Below are positions 44,757-53,584 of a DNA stretch of 64,000 nucleotides, piece after piece (position 1 is the first letter of the stretch; each line of letters opens with the position of its first letter). This DNA is from Cupriavidus sp. WKF15 (lineage in GTDB: Bacteria; Pseudomonadota; Gammaproteobacteria; Burkholderiales; Burkholderiaceae), in the NCBI RefSeq assembly GCF_029278605.1, contig NZ_CP119573.1, positions 992,001 through 1,056,000 on the forward strand, written 5' to 3'. A program made the position numbers and the translations under genes. The notes under the pieces were generated by a model, which saw nothing but the letters and a program-made list of their open reading frames with translations, made no database searches and was not told the DNA's origin.

Positions 44757-46121
44757 TCAGTTGAGCCAGCCGCTTGCCCGGATTTTTTCGAGGACCGCTT
44801 CGACGATTGCTGGCGCCAGCCCAACATAAGTGGACGGGTCCAGGAGCTGCCTGAGTGATGAGGGATCCAGGGCGTCGCGGACCGCGGCGTCGCGCAACAG
44901 GGCCTGCTCGAAGGTGATGCCAGCCTCCATCCCTTGCATGGCGGCGGCGTAGACCAGCTCATGCGCGCTTTGCTTGCCGACTTTCTCGGCGAGTGCGAAC
45001 ATCACCCGCTCCGACATCAGGAAGCCACCGAGCAGGTCCAGGTTGGCCCGCATCCTGTCAGTGTTTACCGTCAGGCCGGACAGCGCCTGATGCATCATTT
45101 CCAGCATGGCCGCCGTCATCATGCAGGCCTCGGGAACCGCTTTCCACTCCATCCGCACAGCGGCTACATCGCGCTCGTGCTCGACCATCTGTGCATCGTG
45201 CATCATCGCCACGCTGTAGCGGATGGCGCGACTCAGGGTGACAACCGTCTCCACAACTGCGGGATTCCGCTTATGGGGCATGGTGGATGAGCCCACCTTA
45301 CCTTCGTTGAAAGGCTCAGCTACTTCGCCAACCTCGTCGGCCTCCAGGTTCATGATCTCATTGGCGATCTTGCCCAGCGTCGCGCCAAGCAGTCCCAGCA
45401 CCCCGACATACTCGCCAAGCCGGTCCCGCGCAGGCTGCCAGCTTATCTCTGCCACATTCAATCCCAGGCGCGCCATGACCCGCTTTTCCAGCTCGATGGC
45501 GTGCAGGCCGAAAGACGCCTTAGTGCCAACCGCCCCAACCATCTGGCCGACAAAGGTGCGCGCCTCCAGCGCGACCAGTCGTTCATTGTGGCGGCCAAGT
45601 TCCGCCAACCATATCGCACATTTATGGCCAAAGGTGATGGGCAAAGCCTGTACCGAATGTGTGCGGCCGGTCATCGGGGTATGCTTGTGCGTGTCGGCAA
45701 GCAGGTACAGCACCCGCGCCACCGCAGCCAGGTCTCGCGTCAGGAGGTGGTGCGCTTCCCGGACCTGCAACATCATGCCTGTGTCGTATACGTCCTGAGA
45801 CGTCGGGCCGAAATGCACGAACTCCCCCGCTTCGCTGCCGCATTGGCGCTGCAGGGCGCGCACCGCCGGCACCAGCGGGTGTTTGACGCGGCGAACCTCC
45901 ATGGCAAGCTGGTCCAAGTCGAAGTGTGCGACCCGCGCCCGCGCGGCAATTTCCCGTGCCGCGGCCCTTGGGATGATCTCCAGCTCTCCCTGTTCCAGCG
46001 CCAGCGCCGCCTCGAAATCCAACCACTTCCGCACCCGGTTCTCTTCCGAGAACACGGCGCGCATCTCGTCCGTGCTCCACATATGCTGCTGAAGGGCCTG
46101 GTCGAAAACACTGCTTGTCAT
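44757..46121 (-). CDS. Adenylosuccinate lyase / carboxymuconate cycloisomerase superfamily enzyme
   Basis: This 454-aa member of the fumarase/aspartase superfamily carries out beta-elimination or lactonisation. Visible: the early TSQDVYDTG (substrate carboxylate loop), TGRTHSVQALPITFGHK with the general-acid His, and the superfamily signature KVGSSTMPHKRNP near residue 285. The length and PurB-like C-terminal domain resemble adenylosuccinate lyase. Placement with a solute-binding protein and a divergent LysR regulator argues for a catabolic lyase, not purine synthesis. The substrate is unknown. Confidence 0.85.
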   Translation of the reverse strand: MTSSVFDQALQQHMWSTDEMRAVFSEENRVRKWLDFEAALALEQGELEIIPRAAAREIAARARVAHFDLDQLAMEVRRVKHPLVPAVRALQRQCGSEAGEFVHFGPTSQDVYDTGMMLQVREAHHLLTRDLAAVARVLYLLADTHKHTPMTGRTHSVQALPITFGHKCAIWLAELGRHNERLVALEARTFVGQMVGAVGTKASFGLHAIELEKRVMARLGLNVAEISWQPARDRLGEYVGVLGLLGATLGKIANEIMNLEADEVGEVAEPFNEGKVGSSTMPHKRNPAVVETVVTLSRAIRYSVAMMHDAQMVEHERDVAAVRMEWKAVPEACMMTAAMLEMMHQALSGLTVNTDRMRANLDLLGGFLMSERVMFALAEKVGKQSAHELVYAAAMQGMEAGITFEQALLRDAAVRDALDPSSLRQLLDPSTYVGLAPAIVEAVLEKIRASGWLN

Positions 46122-46176
46122 TGCTGATGCCTTCTATCGTGGAAAGGGGATAGCAGTCATTCTGGGTCGATCAAAC

Positions 46177-46225
46177 CATTCTGTAAAATGACATGTTTGG
46201 AGACATTCATTACCAAAATGGCATG
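46177..46225. promoter_or_regulatory. Paired CATT..AAAATG.CATG motifs in the divergent lyase/LysR promoter
   Basis: CATTCTGTAAAATGACATG (46177-46195) and CATTACCAAAATGGCATG (46208-46225) are near copies, each with an internal CATT/AATG dyad. They lie in the 106-bp divergent region just before the LysR start and are good candidates for the regulator's site. No Shine-Dalgarno sequence is visible before the LysR ATG. Confidence 0.5.
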
Positions 46226-46227
46226 AT

Positions 46228-47139
46228 ATGACGCTGCAACAACTTCGCTGCATCCAGGCCGTGATCGACAGCAAGCTGAGCGTTTCGGGCGCTGCGGAAG
46301 CACTGCACACCACGCAGCCTGCGGTCAGTAAGCTGATCCGTGCGCTCGAGAACGAGATCTGTATAGAGTTGTTCGTGCGTCGCGGAAACCGGCTGGTGGG
46401 CCTCACCGATGCAGGGCAGGAAGCGGCAGCGCTTGCCAGGCGCGTCTTGAACGGCACGCGCGCGTTGTCAAACCTCGCGCGTACGACCCAGACGATGAAC
46501 CGTGGAACGCTGCGTATCGGCACTACGCACATCCATGCCCGGTATGCGCTGCTCGACGTTATCAAGAGGTTCCGATGTGCCTTTCCGGAGGTCGATCTGG
46601 AACTGGCGCAGGGCACACCCACGGAAATCCTGCGATGGGTCAGCGAAGGCGCCGTAGACCTTGGCATCTCCACACTGCCGGAAAGCACGCCCGAGGGCAT
46701 TGTCACGCTTGATGCCTATCCGATCCGCCGCTGCCTGATCGTTCCCCGCGGTCATCCTCTGTTGCGACTGAAGAAGGTCACGCTCGAGGACATCGCGCAA
46801 TACCCGCTGGTGGCTTATGACGAGCGCTTCAATTCAGGCTGGAAGGTGCTGCGCGAGTTCGAGCGCCATGGGCTCTCCCCACGTGTAGTGGTCAGGGCCA
46901 CCGATGCCAATGTCATCAAGGCCTATGTTGCTGCCGGGCTGGGGGTTGCCGTACTCCAGCAAATGGCGCTGGAGCCAGACAGGGACACTGACTTGGCGAC
47001 GATCGAGACCGACGGCATATTCCCACAATCGATGGCGGTCATCAGCCTACGTGCTGACCAGTTCGTACGGGGCTATATGCAAGCCCTGATCGACATGCTT
47101 TCGCCGAGCGGTGCGGCCCGAGCCGAAGGTCGAGCCTAG
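46228..47139 (+). CDS. LysR-family regulator, CysB-like
   Basis: This 303-aa regulator has the N-terminal winged helix with VSGAAEALHTTQPAVSKLIR (residues ~19-38), the CysB/Cbl-type recognition helix. The effector domain starts near residue 90 (TLRIGTTHIHARYALLDVIK) and resembles CysB-type sulfur or carboxylate sensors. It is divergent from the lyase/binding-protein pair and likely controls it. It ends 100 bp from a convergent LysR gene. Confidence 0.9.
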   Translation: MTLQQLRCIQAVIDSKLSVSGAAEALHTTQPAVSKLIRALENEICIELFVRRGNRLVGLTDAGQEAAALARRVLNGTRALSNLARTTQTMNRGTLRIGTTHIHARYALLDVIKRFRCAFPEVDLELAQGTPTEILRWVSEGAVDLGISTLPESTPEGIVTLDAYPIRRCLIVPRGHPLLRLKKVTLEDIAQYPLVAYDERFNSGWKVLREFERHGLSPRVVVRATDANVIKAYVAAGLGVAVLQQMALEPDRDTDLATIETDGIFPQSMAVISLRADQFVRGYMQALIDMLSPSGAARAEGRA

Positions 47140-47239
47140 CAGATGCTCTCGCGGCAACGCCGGCGAATTGATGCATTCATCATCCTTTCAGACGATCGCC
47201 GTAAGTATTGGCGTTTTGAGCGCAGTGTCCGTGTTCCAA

Positions 47240-48148
47240 CTAGGCACTCGTGCTCCTTGCGACTTCAGGCACCAACTCATGAAGTCGAGAAAGAACGAGT
47301 CGTGCCGCCCGGGACAACGGATGATGTCGCGTGACGCCCATTGCAATGGTCCGTGGCAAGCGCGGCTCGACAATCTCGACGGCGGACAAGCGCCCGGTGG
47401 CAACTTCGTGAGCCACTGCGAGGATTGGAAGTATTGTCAAAGCGCCACCCGAAAGCGCAACCTCCTTCATCGTATTCAGCGATTCGACTTCCAGCGCCAC
47501 ATCCAGCGAGATGCCGAGCTGACGCGCGTGCTGGTCGAGAATCGATCGCAGCCCGTTGGGGGCCGGTGGCAGGACAAGCGGAAGACCATCGAGCTTGCGG
47601 AACGGCACCGTCGGTACCCCGGCGAGCGGATGCCCGGGCGCGCAGATCAGGTAAGTGGCGACCTCAGCAAGCACGTCTTCTCCCTGGCGGGGCCCGGGAC
47701 CATAGCGGTTGATGACCGCCAGGTCCAGATGGCCCGATTCCAGTTCCTCGTCGAGTTGTCCGCTGAAGCCTTCGGCCACGCGCAGCCGGACACCGGGCGC
47801 CGAGGCGCGCAGATTCTCGAACAGCGCCGGTATCAGGCGCGGCGCCATTGACGGCAGCACGCCGATCCTCACCTGTCCGAACGGGACGCCCGCCGCGTCC
47901 TTGACCTCATCGCGCAGCCGTGCCGACTGGGCCAGCACCAACTGGACATGCGGGAAGATCCGCTGGCCGAATTCCGACAGCACCACGCCGCGGCCGGTCC
48001 GTTCGAACAGCCGGTCGCCCCATTCCGCCTCAATCTGGGCAATGGTGCGGCTCACCAGCGACTGGGCGATCCCTAGCGAGCGTGCCGCACGTGACAGCGA
48101 TCCCACTTCGGCCACCAGCGCCACGGTTTCGAGCTGTTTCAGGTTCAC
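47240..48148 (-). CDS. LysR-family regulator (NAC-like group)
   Basis: This 302-aa regulator has a helix-turn-helix at residues ~17-36 (SLSRAARSLGIAQSLVSRTI). Its effector domain begins QVRIGVLPSMAPRLIPALF. The combination is typical of LysR proteins grouped with NAC/Cbl that control aromatic or carboxylate catabolism. It is divergent from the binding protein of the CoA-ligase operon across a 127-bp spacer, so it is the likely regulator. That spacer contains ACTC-TTTT-GAGT at 48194-48205, a possible half-site. Confidence 0.9.
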   Translation of the reverse strand: MNLKQLETVALVAEVGSLSRAARSLGIAQSLVSRTIAQIEAEWGDRLFERTGRGVVLSEFGQRIFPHVQLVLAQSARLRDEVKDAAGVPFGQVRIGVLPSMAPRLIPALFENLRASAPGVRLRVAEGFSGQLDEELESGHLDLAVINRYGPGPRQGEDVLAEVATYLICAPGHPLAGVPTVPFRKLDGLPLVLPPAPNGLRSILDQHARQLGISLDVALEVESLNTMKEVALSGGALTILPILAVAHEVATGRLSAVEIVEPRLPRTIAMGVTRHHPLSRAARLVLSRLHELVPEVARSTSA

Positions 48149-48275
48149 CCTGGCGCTCCATCCAAAAAGTCTATATCAGGTATCGACGATTCTACTCTTT
48201 TGAGTTGGCTCAGGACTCCATACACTGAGGCATCCCTCCTGGCAGAGAGGGCTTACGAAAACATCTGGAGACAAC

Positions 48276-49280
48276 ATGCCGTGCTTTTCCGCTGTGCTTC
48301 GCGCATTCCGGCGTCCGTTATGCGCCTTGCTGGTCGCTGCCACCCCGGCCGCCTTTAGTGTCCCCGCTGCCGCCTCGACCGGCTATCCCGCCAAACCGAT
48401 CCGCCTGGTCGTGCCGTTTCCCGCCGGCGGACCCACTGACGCGATGGCGCGACTGATCGGCCAGCACCTGTCGCAGCAGCTTGGACAGCCTGTGTTGGTC
48501 GACAACCGCGGCGGCGCCGGCGGTACCATCGCCACCGAGGCCGCCGCGCAGGCAGCCCCCGACGGCTATACGCTCTTCTTTTCCACCACCGGTACCATGG
48601 CCATCAACCCGTGGCTCTACCGATCGCTGAAGGTGGACCCCCTCAAGTCGTTCGATGCCGTGGGCTCGGTGGCGTCCACGGTCAACGTGCTGGTGGTGCC
48701 GAACAACCTGCCGGTCGGCAACATCAAGGAACTGATCGCACTGGCAAAGCAGAAGCCGGGCACGCTGACGTTCGGCTCGGCCGGCAACGGCAGCTCCAAC
48801 CATCTGTCCGGCGAACTGTTCAAGTCGATGGCCGGCATTGATATCGTCCATGTGCCGTACAAGGGCTCGGCCGCGGCGTTCACTGACTTGCTTGGCGGAC
48901 GCATCTCGATGATGTTCGACACCGTATCGAGCCAGGGGCAGTACATCAACGCGGGCAAGGTCAAGGCGCTAGGCGTGACCGGCGTGACCCGTTCGGAAGC
49001 GCTGCCCAAGGTGCCGACGATTGCCGAGGCTGGCCTGCCGGGCTTCGACGTGACGATCTGGTTCGGCCTGTCGGCACCGAAGGGCACCACGCCGGACGTG
49101 ATCCGCCGCCTGAACAGCGAACTACAGGCCGTGCTGGCGCAGGCAGACGTGCAGAAACAGCTCGCCGCGCTGGGCGCCCGGCCGCTGCCGGGAACGCCGG
49201 CCGAGTTCTCGAAACTGATCCAGCATGACGCGGGCAAGTGGTCGCCGGTGGTCAAGGCATCGGGAGCGACCCTTGACTGA
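48276..49280 (+). CDS. Bug/TctC-family periplasmic solute-binding protein of the CoA-ligase operon
   Basis: This 334-aa exported binding protein has a signal peptide (LCALLVAATPAAFSVPAAA-S). Its family motifs are YPAKPIRLVVPFPAGGPTD, VDNRGGAGGTIATEAAA, FGSAGNGSSNHLSGELF and VPTIAEAGLPGFDVTIWF. GGAG lies five bases before the ATG. It is the first gene of the unit and its end overlaps the TTG start of the CoA synthetase gene by eight bases, which ties ligand capture to CoA activation of the ligand. Confidence 0.92.
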   Translation: MPCFSAVLRAFRRPLCALLVAATPAAFSVPAAASTGYPAKPIRLVVPFPAGGPTDAMARLIGQHLSQQLGQPVLVDNRGGAGGTIATEAAAQAAPDGYTLFFSTTGTMAINPWLYRSLKVDPLKSFDAVGSVASTVNVLVVPNNLPVGNIKELIALAKQKPGTLTFGSAGNGSSNHLSGELFKSMAGIDIVHVPYKGSAAAFTDLLGGRISMMFDTVSSQGQYINAGKVKALGVTGVTRSEALPKVPTIAEAGLPGFDVTIWFGLSAPKGTTPDVIRRLNSELQAVLAQADVQKQLAALGARPLPGTPAEFSKLIQHDAGKWSPVVKASGATLD

Positions 49281-51375
49281 GACCACTGCAACCTTCGACG
49301 CCCTGTTCTCGCCGGCATCGGTGGCCGTCATCGGCGCCTCGGACAACCCCAACAAGGTGGGCGGACGACCGATTCACTACATGCGCACCTTCGGCTTTGC
49401 GGGCGAGGTGTTTCCGGTCAACCCGGCGCGCGAGGTCATCCAGGGCTATCGTGCATACCCCGATCTTGATGCGATCGGCAAGGCGCCGGACGCCGTCGTG
49501 ATTGCCGTGTCCGGCGAAGCCACGCTTGGGCAGGTGCGCAAGTGCGGCGCCGCGGGCGTCAAGGCTGCCGTCATCATGGCGTCGGGTTTTGCCGAAACGG
49601 GCGAGGCGGGACGCCAGCGGCAGCAGGAACTGGTGGCGGTGGCCAATGCCAGCGGCATGCGGCTGGTGGGCCCGAACGCGCAAGGCACGGCCAACTTCGC
49701 CAGTGGCGCGGTGCTCAATTTTTCGACGATGTTCATGGAGGTGGCGCCCCAGGACGGCCCGATCGCGATCATCAGCCAGAGTGGCGCGGCGAGCGTCATG
49801 CCTTATGCATTGCTGCGCCAGGCTGGCTACGGCGTGCGCTACCTGGTGGCGACGGGCAACGACGCCGATCTCGACGCCTGCGCGATGACCGCGGCCGTGG
49901 CGGCGGACCCCGATGTGCGGTTGATCCTGGTCTACCTCGAATCGGTGTCCGACCCTGCCCAGCTCGCCCGCGCGGCGGAAGTGGCCCGAGCGCGTGGCGC
50001 CAGCATCGTGGCGATCAAGGCCGGCAACAGCCAGCGCGGTGCCAAGGCGGCGGCCTCGCATACCGGTGCGCTGGTCGGCAACGATGCCGCGATCGATGCC
50101 TTCCTGGCACGTCACGGCATCTGGCGTGCGCGTGACATTGGCGAACTGGTCCGCGCGGTGCCGCTGTATTTGCAGCAGCGCGCCCCGGGGCAGGGCCGCA
50201 CGGTCGTGATGAGCCATAGCGGTGCGGTGGGTGTGATGGCGGCCGACCTGGCCGAACGGCACGATCTGCCGCTGACCGAACTCCAGCCGGCAACGCTGCG
50301 CGAGCTGGGCGCGATCCTGCCCGAGTTCGGCACGGCCAGCAATCCGCTCGACATGACAGCGGCGCTGCTGGGCAAGGCCGACATGTTCCCGCGCGTGCTC
50401 CAGGCGCTGGGCGCCGATCCGCAGGCCGACATGGTGATGGTTGGCATTCCGGTGGCGGGTCCCGGCTACGACGTCGAGGCACTGGCGCGCGACGCCGCCG
50501 CCTTCAGCGCGGGCCAAGCCAAGCCGTTGGTGGCCAGCGCGACGCAACAATCGGTCCGCGAGGTCTTCGTGCGACACGGCGTGCCGGCCTTTGTCACCGA
50601 AGCCGATGCCGTTGCAGCGCTTGCGCAGTATGTCGCGCATCATCGGCTGGCCGCGGCGGCAACGGTGACGGAGACGGCGTCGACCTGGCCTGACGCGCAG
50701 CGCCTCAACGGCAGCGGCTTGCAGGACGAAGCCCGTAGCCTGGCCTTGCTCGCCGAAGCCGGCGTACCGATCGTGGCGCACCGACTCTGTGACAGCGTGG
50801 ATGCGGCGGTAGCGGCGTTTGACGCGCTCGGCGGGGTGCCGGTGGTGGTCAAGGGCTGTGCGGCGGACGTCCCGCACAAGAGCGAGCACGGCCTCGTGCA
50901 GCTTCGACTGACCGATGCCTCCGGCGTGGCCCGGGCGGCGCAGGACTGCCTCGACACGCTGCAGCGGCTGGGCGTGGAATCGCCACGGGTAATTGTGGCG
51001 ACGATGGTCAAGGGCCGTCATGAGTTTGCGCTGGGGGTCTCGGTCGATCATGTGTTCGGGCCGCTGGTGATGATCGGGGAGGGCGGCACACTGCTCGAAC
51101 TACGCAAGGACGTCGTGACCCTGCTGGCGCCGTTCACGGCCGAAGACGTCAAGGCGGCCTGCGCAAGACTGCGCCTGGCGCCGCTGTTCGATGGCTATCG
51201 CGACATCCCGGCGCTTGATCTCGACGCGCTGGCAGCGTCCGCAGTGGCGCTCGGCGACTGGGCATTGTGTCACCGTACTGCGCTGGCATCGGTGGATATC
51301 AACCCGCTGATGGTGATGGCTGCCGGTGAAGGGGTCATGGCGGTAGATGCCGTGGTGGAACTCAAGTGGAATTGA
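49273..51375 (+). CDS. NDP-forming acyl-CoA synthetase (acetate-CoA ligase family)
   Basis: This 700-aa enzyme should join a carboxylic acid to CoA with formation of ADP. It is a fusion of the succinyl-CoA-synthetase-like modules. A CoA-binding Rossmann domain comes first (FSPASVAVIGASDNPNKVGG). Ligase domains with the phospho-His263 in ASHTGALVGND follow, then a C-terminal ATP-grasp domain (VPVVVKGCAADVPHKSEHG). No ATG lies upstream of residue 52, so I use TTG 49273: GGGAG six bases before it is a good ribosome-binding site. The substrate is probably what the Bug protein binds. Confidence 0.9.
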   Translation: MTETTATFDALFSPASVAVIGASDNPNKVGGRPIHYMRTFGFAGEVFPVNPAREVIQGYRAYPDLDAIGKAPDAVVIAVSGEATLGQVRKCGAAGVKAAVIMASGFAETGEAGRQRQQELVAVANASGMRLVGPNAQGTANFASGAVLNFSTMFMEVAPQDGPIAIISQSGAASVMPYALLRQAGYGVRYLVATGNDADLDACAMTAAVAADPDVRLILVYLESVSDPAQLARAAEVARARGASIVAIKAGNSQRGAKAAASHTGALVGNDAAIDAFLARHGIWRARDIGELVRAVPLYLQQRAPGQGRTVVMSHSGAVGVMAADLAERHDLPLTELQPATLRELGAILPEFGTASNPLDMTAALLGKADMFPRVLQALGADPQADMVMVGIPVAGPGYDVEALARDAAAFSAGQAKPLVASATQQSVREVFVRHGVPAFVTEADAVAALAQYVAHHRLAAAATVTETASTWPDAQRLNGSGLQDEARSLALLAEAGVPIVAHRLCDSVDAAVAAFDALGGVPVVVKGCAADVPHKSEHGLVQLRLTDASGVARAAQDCLDTLQRLGVESPRVIVATMVKGRHEFALGVSVDHVFGPLVMIGEGGTLLELRKDVVTLLAPFTAEDVKAACARLRLAPLFDGYRDIPALDLDALAASAVALGDWALCHRTALASVDINPLMVMAAGEGVMAVDAVVELKWN

Positions 51376-51377
51376 AC

Positions 51378-52148
51378 ATGGAAACTGTACGCGTCGAACG
51401 GGATAACGACATTGCCATCGTCACGCTGAATCGCCCGACCAGAATGAATGCGGTCAATGACGCCTTGCGCGGCGAGTTGATCGAAGCCCTTGGCCGGCTC
51501 AACGCCGAGCCTTCGGTGCGCGCCGTCGTGCTGGCCGGTGCCGGCGAGCGGGCGTTTTGTGCCGGACAGGATCTTGATGAGGCGGCCACGGTGACCTGGC
51601 AACAGCTCGTGCCCTGGCTGAATCGGCAACGGGCGATGTACCAGGCCGTACGCGACCTGGAGAAGCCCTGCGTGGCCGCCGTGCGGGGTGTGGCGGCAGG
51701 CGCGGGTTTCCAGCTTGCGCTGTGTGCGGACTGGCGGCTGGCCACACCAGACAGCCGCTGGGGGCAGCCGGAGGTCAAGGCAGGCCTGGCGAGCATCGTC
51801 GGATCCTACCTGATGACGCTGCACGTGGGGCACACCCATAACGTGCAGATGTCGCTCTCGGGCGATCTGGTCAGTGGCCAGCGCGCCTTCGATATCGGTC
51901 TGGTGACGGCACTATGCGGCGAGACCGAACTGATGGCGCAGGCGCTCGCGCAGGCCAGATCGCTCGCGGCGCTGCCGCCGACCGCCGTACGCCTGTCCAA
52001 GCAGCGCTTTCGCGCCATGACGCAGCCGGGATTCGATGACGCCTGTGTCGCCGGAATCCGGGCGCAACTCGAATGCTATGCCGACGGCGAACCGCAGCGC
52101 GTGATGGCTGCGTTCCTCGACAAACGCAACACAAGGGAGTCGCAGTGA
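51378..52148 (+). CDS. Crotonase-family protein 1 (enoyl-CoA hydratase-like, one catalytic Glu replaced)
   Basis: This 256-aa crotonase has an oxyanion loop (ERAFCAGQDLDEAA) and AAGAGFQLALCADW. Compared with rat enoyl-CoA hydratase, the Glu144 position is Gln112 and the Glu164 position is Glu132 (WGQPEVKAGL). Classical hydration uses both, so it may instead be a hydrolase, isomerase or lyase. The ATG is three bases after the synthetase stop; an in-frame GTG four codons earlier is possible. The stop overlaps the aldehyde dehydrogenase start. Confidence 0.88.
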   Translation: METVRVERDNDIAIVTLNRPTRMNAVNDALRGELIEALGRLNAEPSVRAVVLAGAGERAFCAGQDLDEAATVTWQQLVPWLNRQRAMYQAVRDLEKPCVAAVRGVAAGAGFQLALCADWRLATPDSRWGQPEVKAGLASIVGSYLMTLHVGHTHNVQMSLSGDLVSGQRAFDIGLVTALCGETELMAQALAQARSLAALPPTAVRLSKQRFRAMTQPGFDDACVAGIRAQLECYADGEPQRVMAAFLDKRNTRESQ

Positions 52149-53560
52149 AGCAATTTGCCCAACATTATATAGACGGCGCACGTCGCCCGATTCGAGCCGG
52201 CGAGTCAATTCGCGTCTACGATTCGGCGACCGAAGCCCCGTTGGCCGATGTCAGTCTCGGCACCGCGGGCGATGTGGCCGAAGCCGTGGCGGCGGCCGCG
52301 CGGGCGCAGCCTGGCTGGCAGGCGCTGGGCGCAGCCGGACGGGCACCGTATCTGCGCGCGCTGGCCGACGTGCTGGAAGACTGCGCGGCGGAGCTGGCCA
52401 ATGAGATCTCGCGCGAAGTCGGCATGCCGCTGAAGCTGTCGCGTCGGATCCAGGTCGATGCACCAATCGCGGCGTGGCGCGCCACGGCGGCGCTGGCGGA
52501 CACGTTCGCCTTCGTCCGGACGATCGGCAATTCCCGCGTGACGCTGGCACCGGTCGGGGCGGTAGCCGCTATTACGCCGTGGAACTACCCGCTGCATCAG
52601 ATCACGGCCAAGGTGGCGCCGGCGCTGCTGGCCGGCTGCACGGTGGTGCTGAAGCCGTCAGAGCTGGCCCCGGCCGTGACCGAACGGATGATGGCCGCGT
52701 GCGAGCAGACGAAGCTGCCGCCGGGCGTCCTGAATCTCGTGTTGGGCGGCGCGGCGGTCGGCGAGGCGCTGGTATCGCACCCCGACATCCAGATGGTGTC
52801 GTTCACCGGCTCCACGACTGTCGGCCGCAAGGTCGCCGCGCAGGCGGCCGGCGACATGAAACGTGTGTCGATGGAACTGGGCGGGAAGTCCGCGTCCGTC
52901 GTGCTGCCGGGCGCGGATCTCTCCAGGGCGGTCAAGGCGACGGTCAACTCATGTTTCCTCAACTCGGGGCAGACTTGCAGCGCGACTACCCGGCTGATCG
53001 TACCCCGCGAGGACTACCCGCAGTGCCGGCAACTGCTGGCGGAGGCGGCAGCAGCGATGAAGCTTGGCGATCCCGCCGATGGTGAAACCCGGATCGGCCC
53101 CTTGCTATCGGCGCACCAGCGTCAACGCGTGCAGGCGCATATCGCCGAAGCGGAGCAGGCAGGCTTTGATCGGATCGCCGGCGGTGTCGATGTGCCGGTG
53201 CCGGCGACCGGCTATTTCGTCGCGCCGACCATCTACGGCAACGTCGCACCCGACAGCCGGCTTGCGAATGAGGAGGTCTTCGGACCGGTGCTGGCGGTGC
53301 TGTGCTATGACAGCGTCGACGAGGCGATCACCTTGGCCAACAGCACGCGCTACGGGCTGGCAGCAAGTGTCTGGGCTGGCGATGACGGTGCTGGCGAAGT
53401 GGTCGCCAACGGGCTGCGGGCAGGGCAGGTGGACGTCAACGGCGCCCGGTTCAATCCTGCAGCACCGTTCGGCGGGTTCGGCATGTCCGGCGTCGGGCGG
53501 GAAGGCGGCGTGTATGGGCTGGAGGAGTTCCTGGAACCGAGATCCGTTCAGCTCCCTTAG
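52145..53560 (+). CDS. NAD(P)-dependent aldehyde dehydrogenase
   Basis: This 471-aa ALDH-superfamily enzyme oxidises an aldehyde to its acid. It has the NAD-binding segment FTGSTTVGRKVAAQA, the general base Glu244 in MELGGKSASVVL, and the catalytic Cys278 in NSGQTCSATTRLIV. The GTG start overlaps the upstream stop (GTGA) with AGGGAG six bases before it; an ATG 72 bases upstream lies inside the crotonase gene. In this operon it would process the aldehyde released downstream of CoA activation and crotonase action (inference). Confidence 0.93.
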   Translation: MKQFAQHYIDGARRPIRAGESIRVYDSATEAPLADVSLGTAGDVAEAVAAAARAQPGWQALGAAGRAPYLRALADVLEDCAAELANEISREVGMPLKLSRRIQVDAPIAAWRATAALADTFAFVRTIGNSRVTLAPVGAVAAITPWNYPLHQITAKVAPALLAGCTVVLKPSELAPAVTERMMAACEQTKLPPGVLNLVLGGAAVGEALVSHPDIQMVSFTGSTTVGRKVAAQAAGDMKRVSMELGGKSASVVLPGADLSRAVKATVNSCFLNSGQTCSATTRLIVPREDYPQCRQLLAEAAAAMKLGDPADGETRIGPLLSAHQRQRVQAHIAEAEQAGFDRIAGGVDVPVPATGYFVAPTIYGNVAPDSRLANEEVFGPVLAVLCYDSVDEAITLANSTRYGLAASVWAGDDGAGEVVANGLRAGQVDVNGARFNPAAPFGGFGMSGVGREGGVYGLEEFLEPRSVQLP

Positions 53561-53584
53561 TACGACATCGAAAGGAATCGCAAC

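Noticed and set aside
44757..46121. Naming the lyase gene purB or pcaB
   Set aside because: The superfamily signature is clear, but the gene context is catabolic and no residue pattern separates the subfamilies by eye.
49252..51051. A 599-codon minus-strand frame opposite the CoA synthetase gene
   Set aside because: Composition is shadow-like (His, Arg, Gln) and the plus-strand frame encodes all motifs of the enzyme family.
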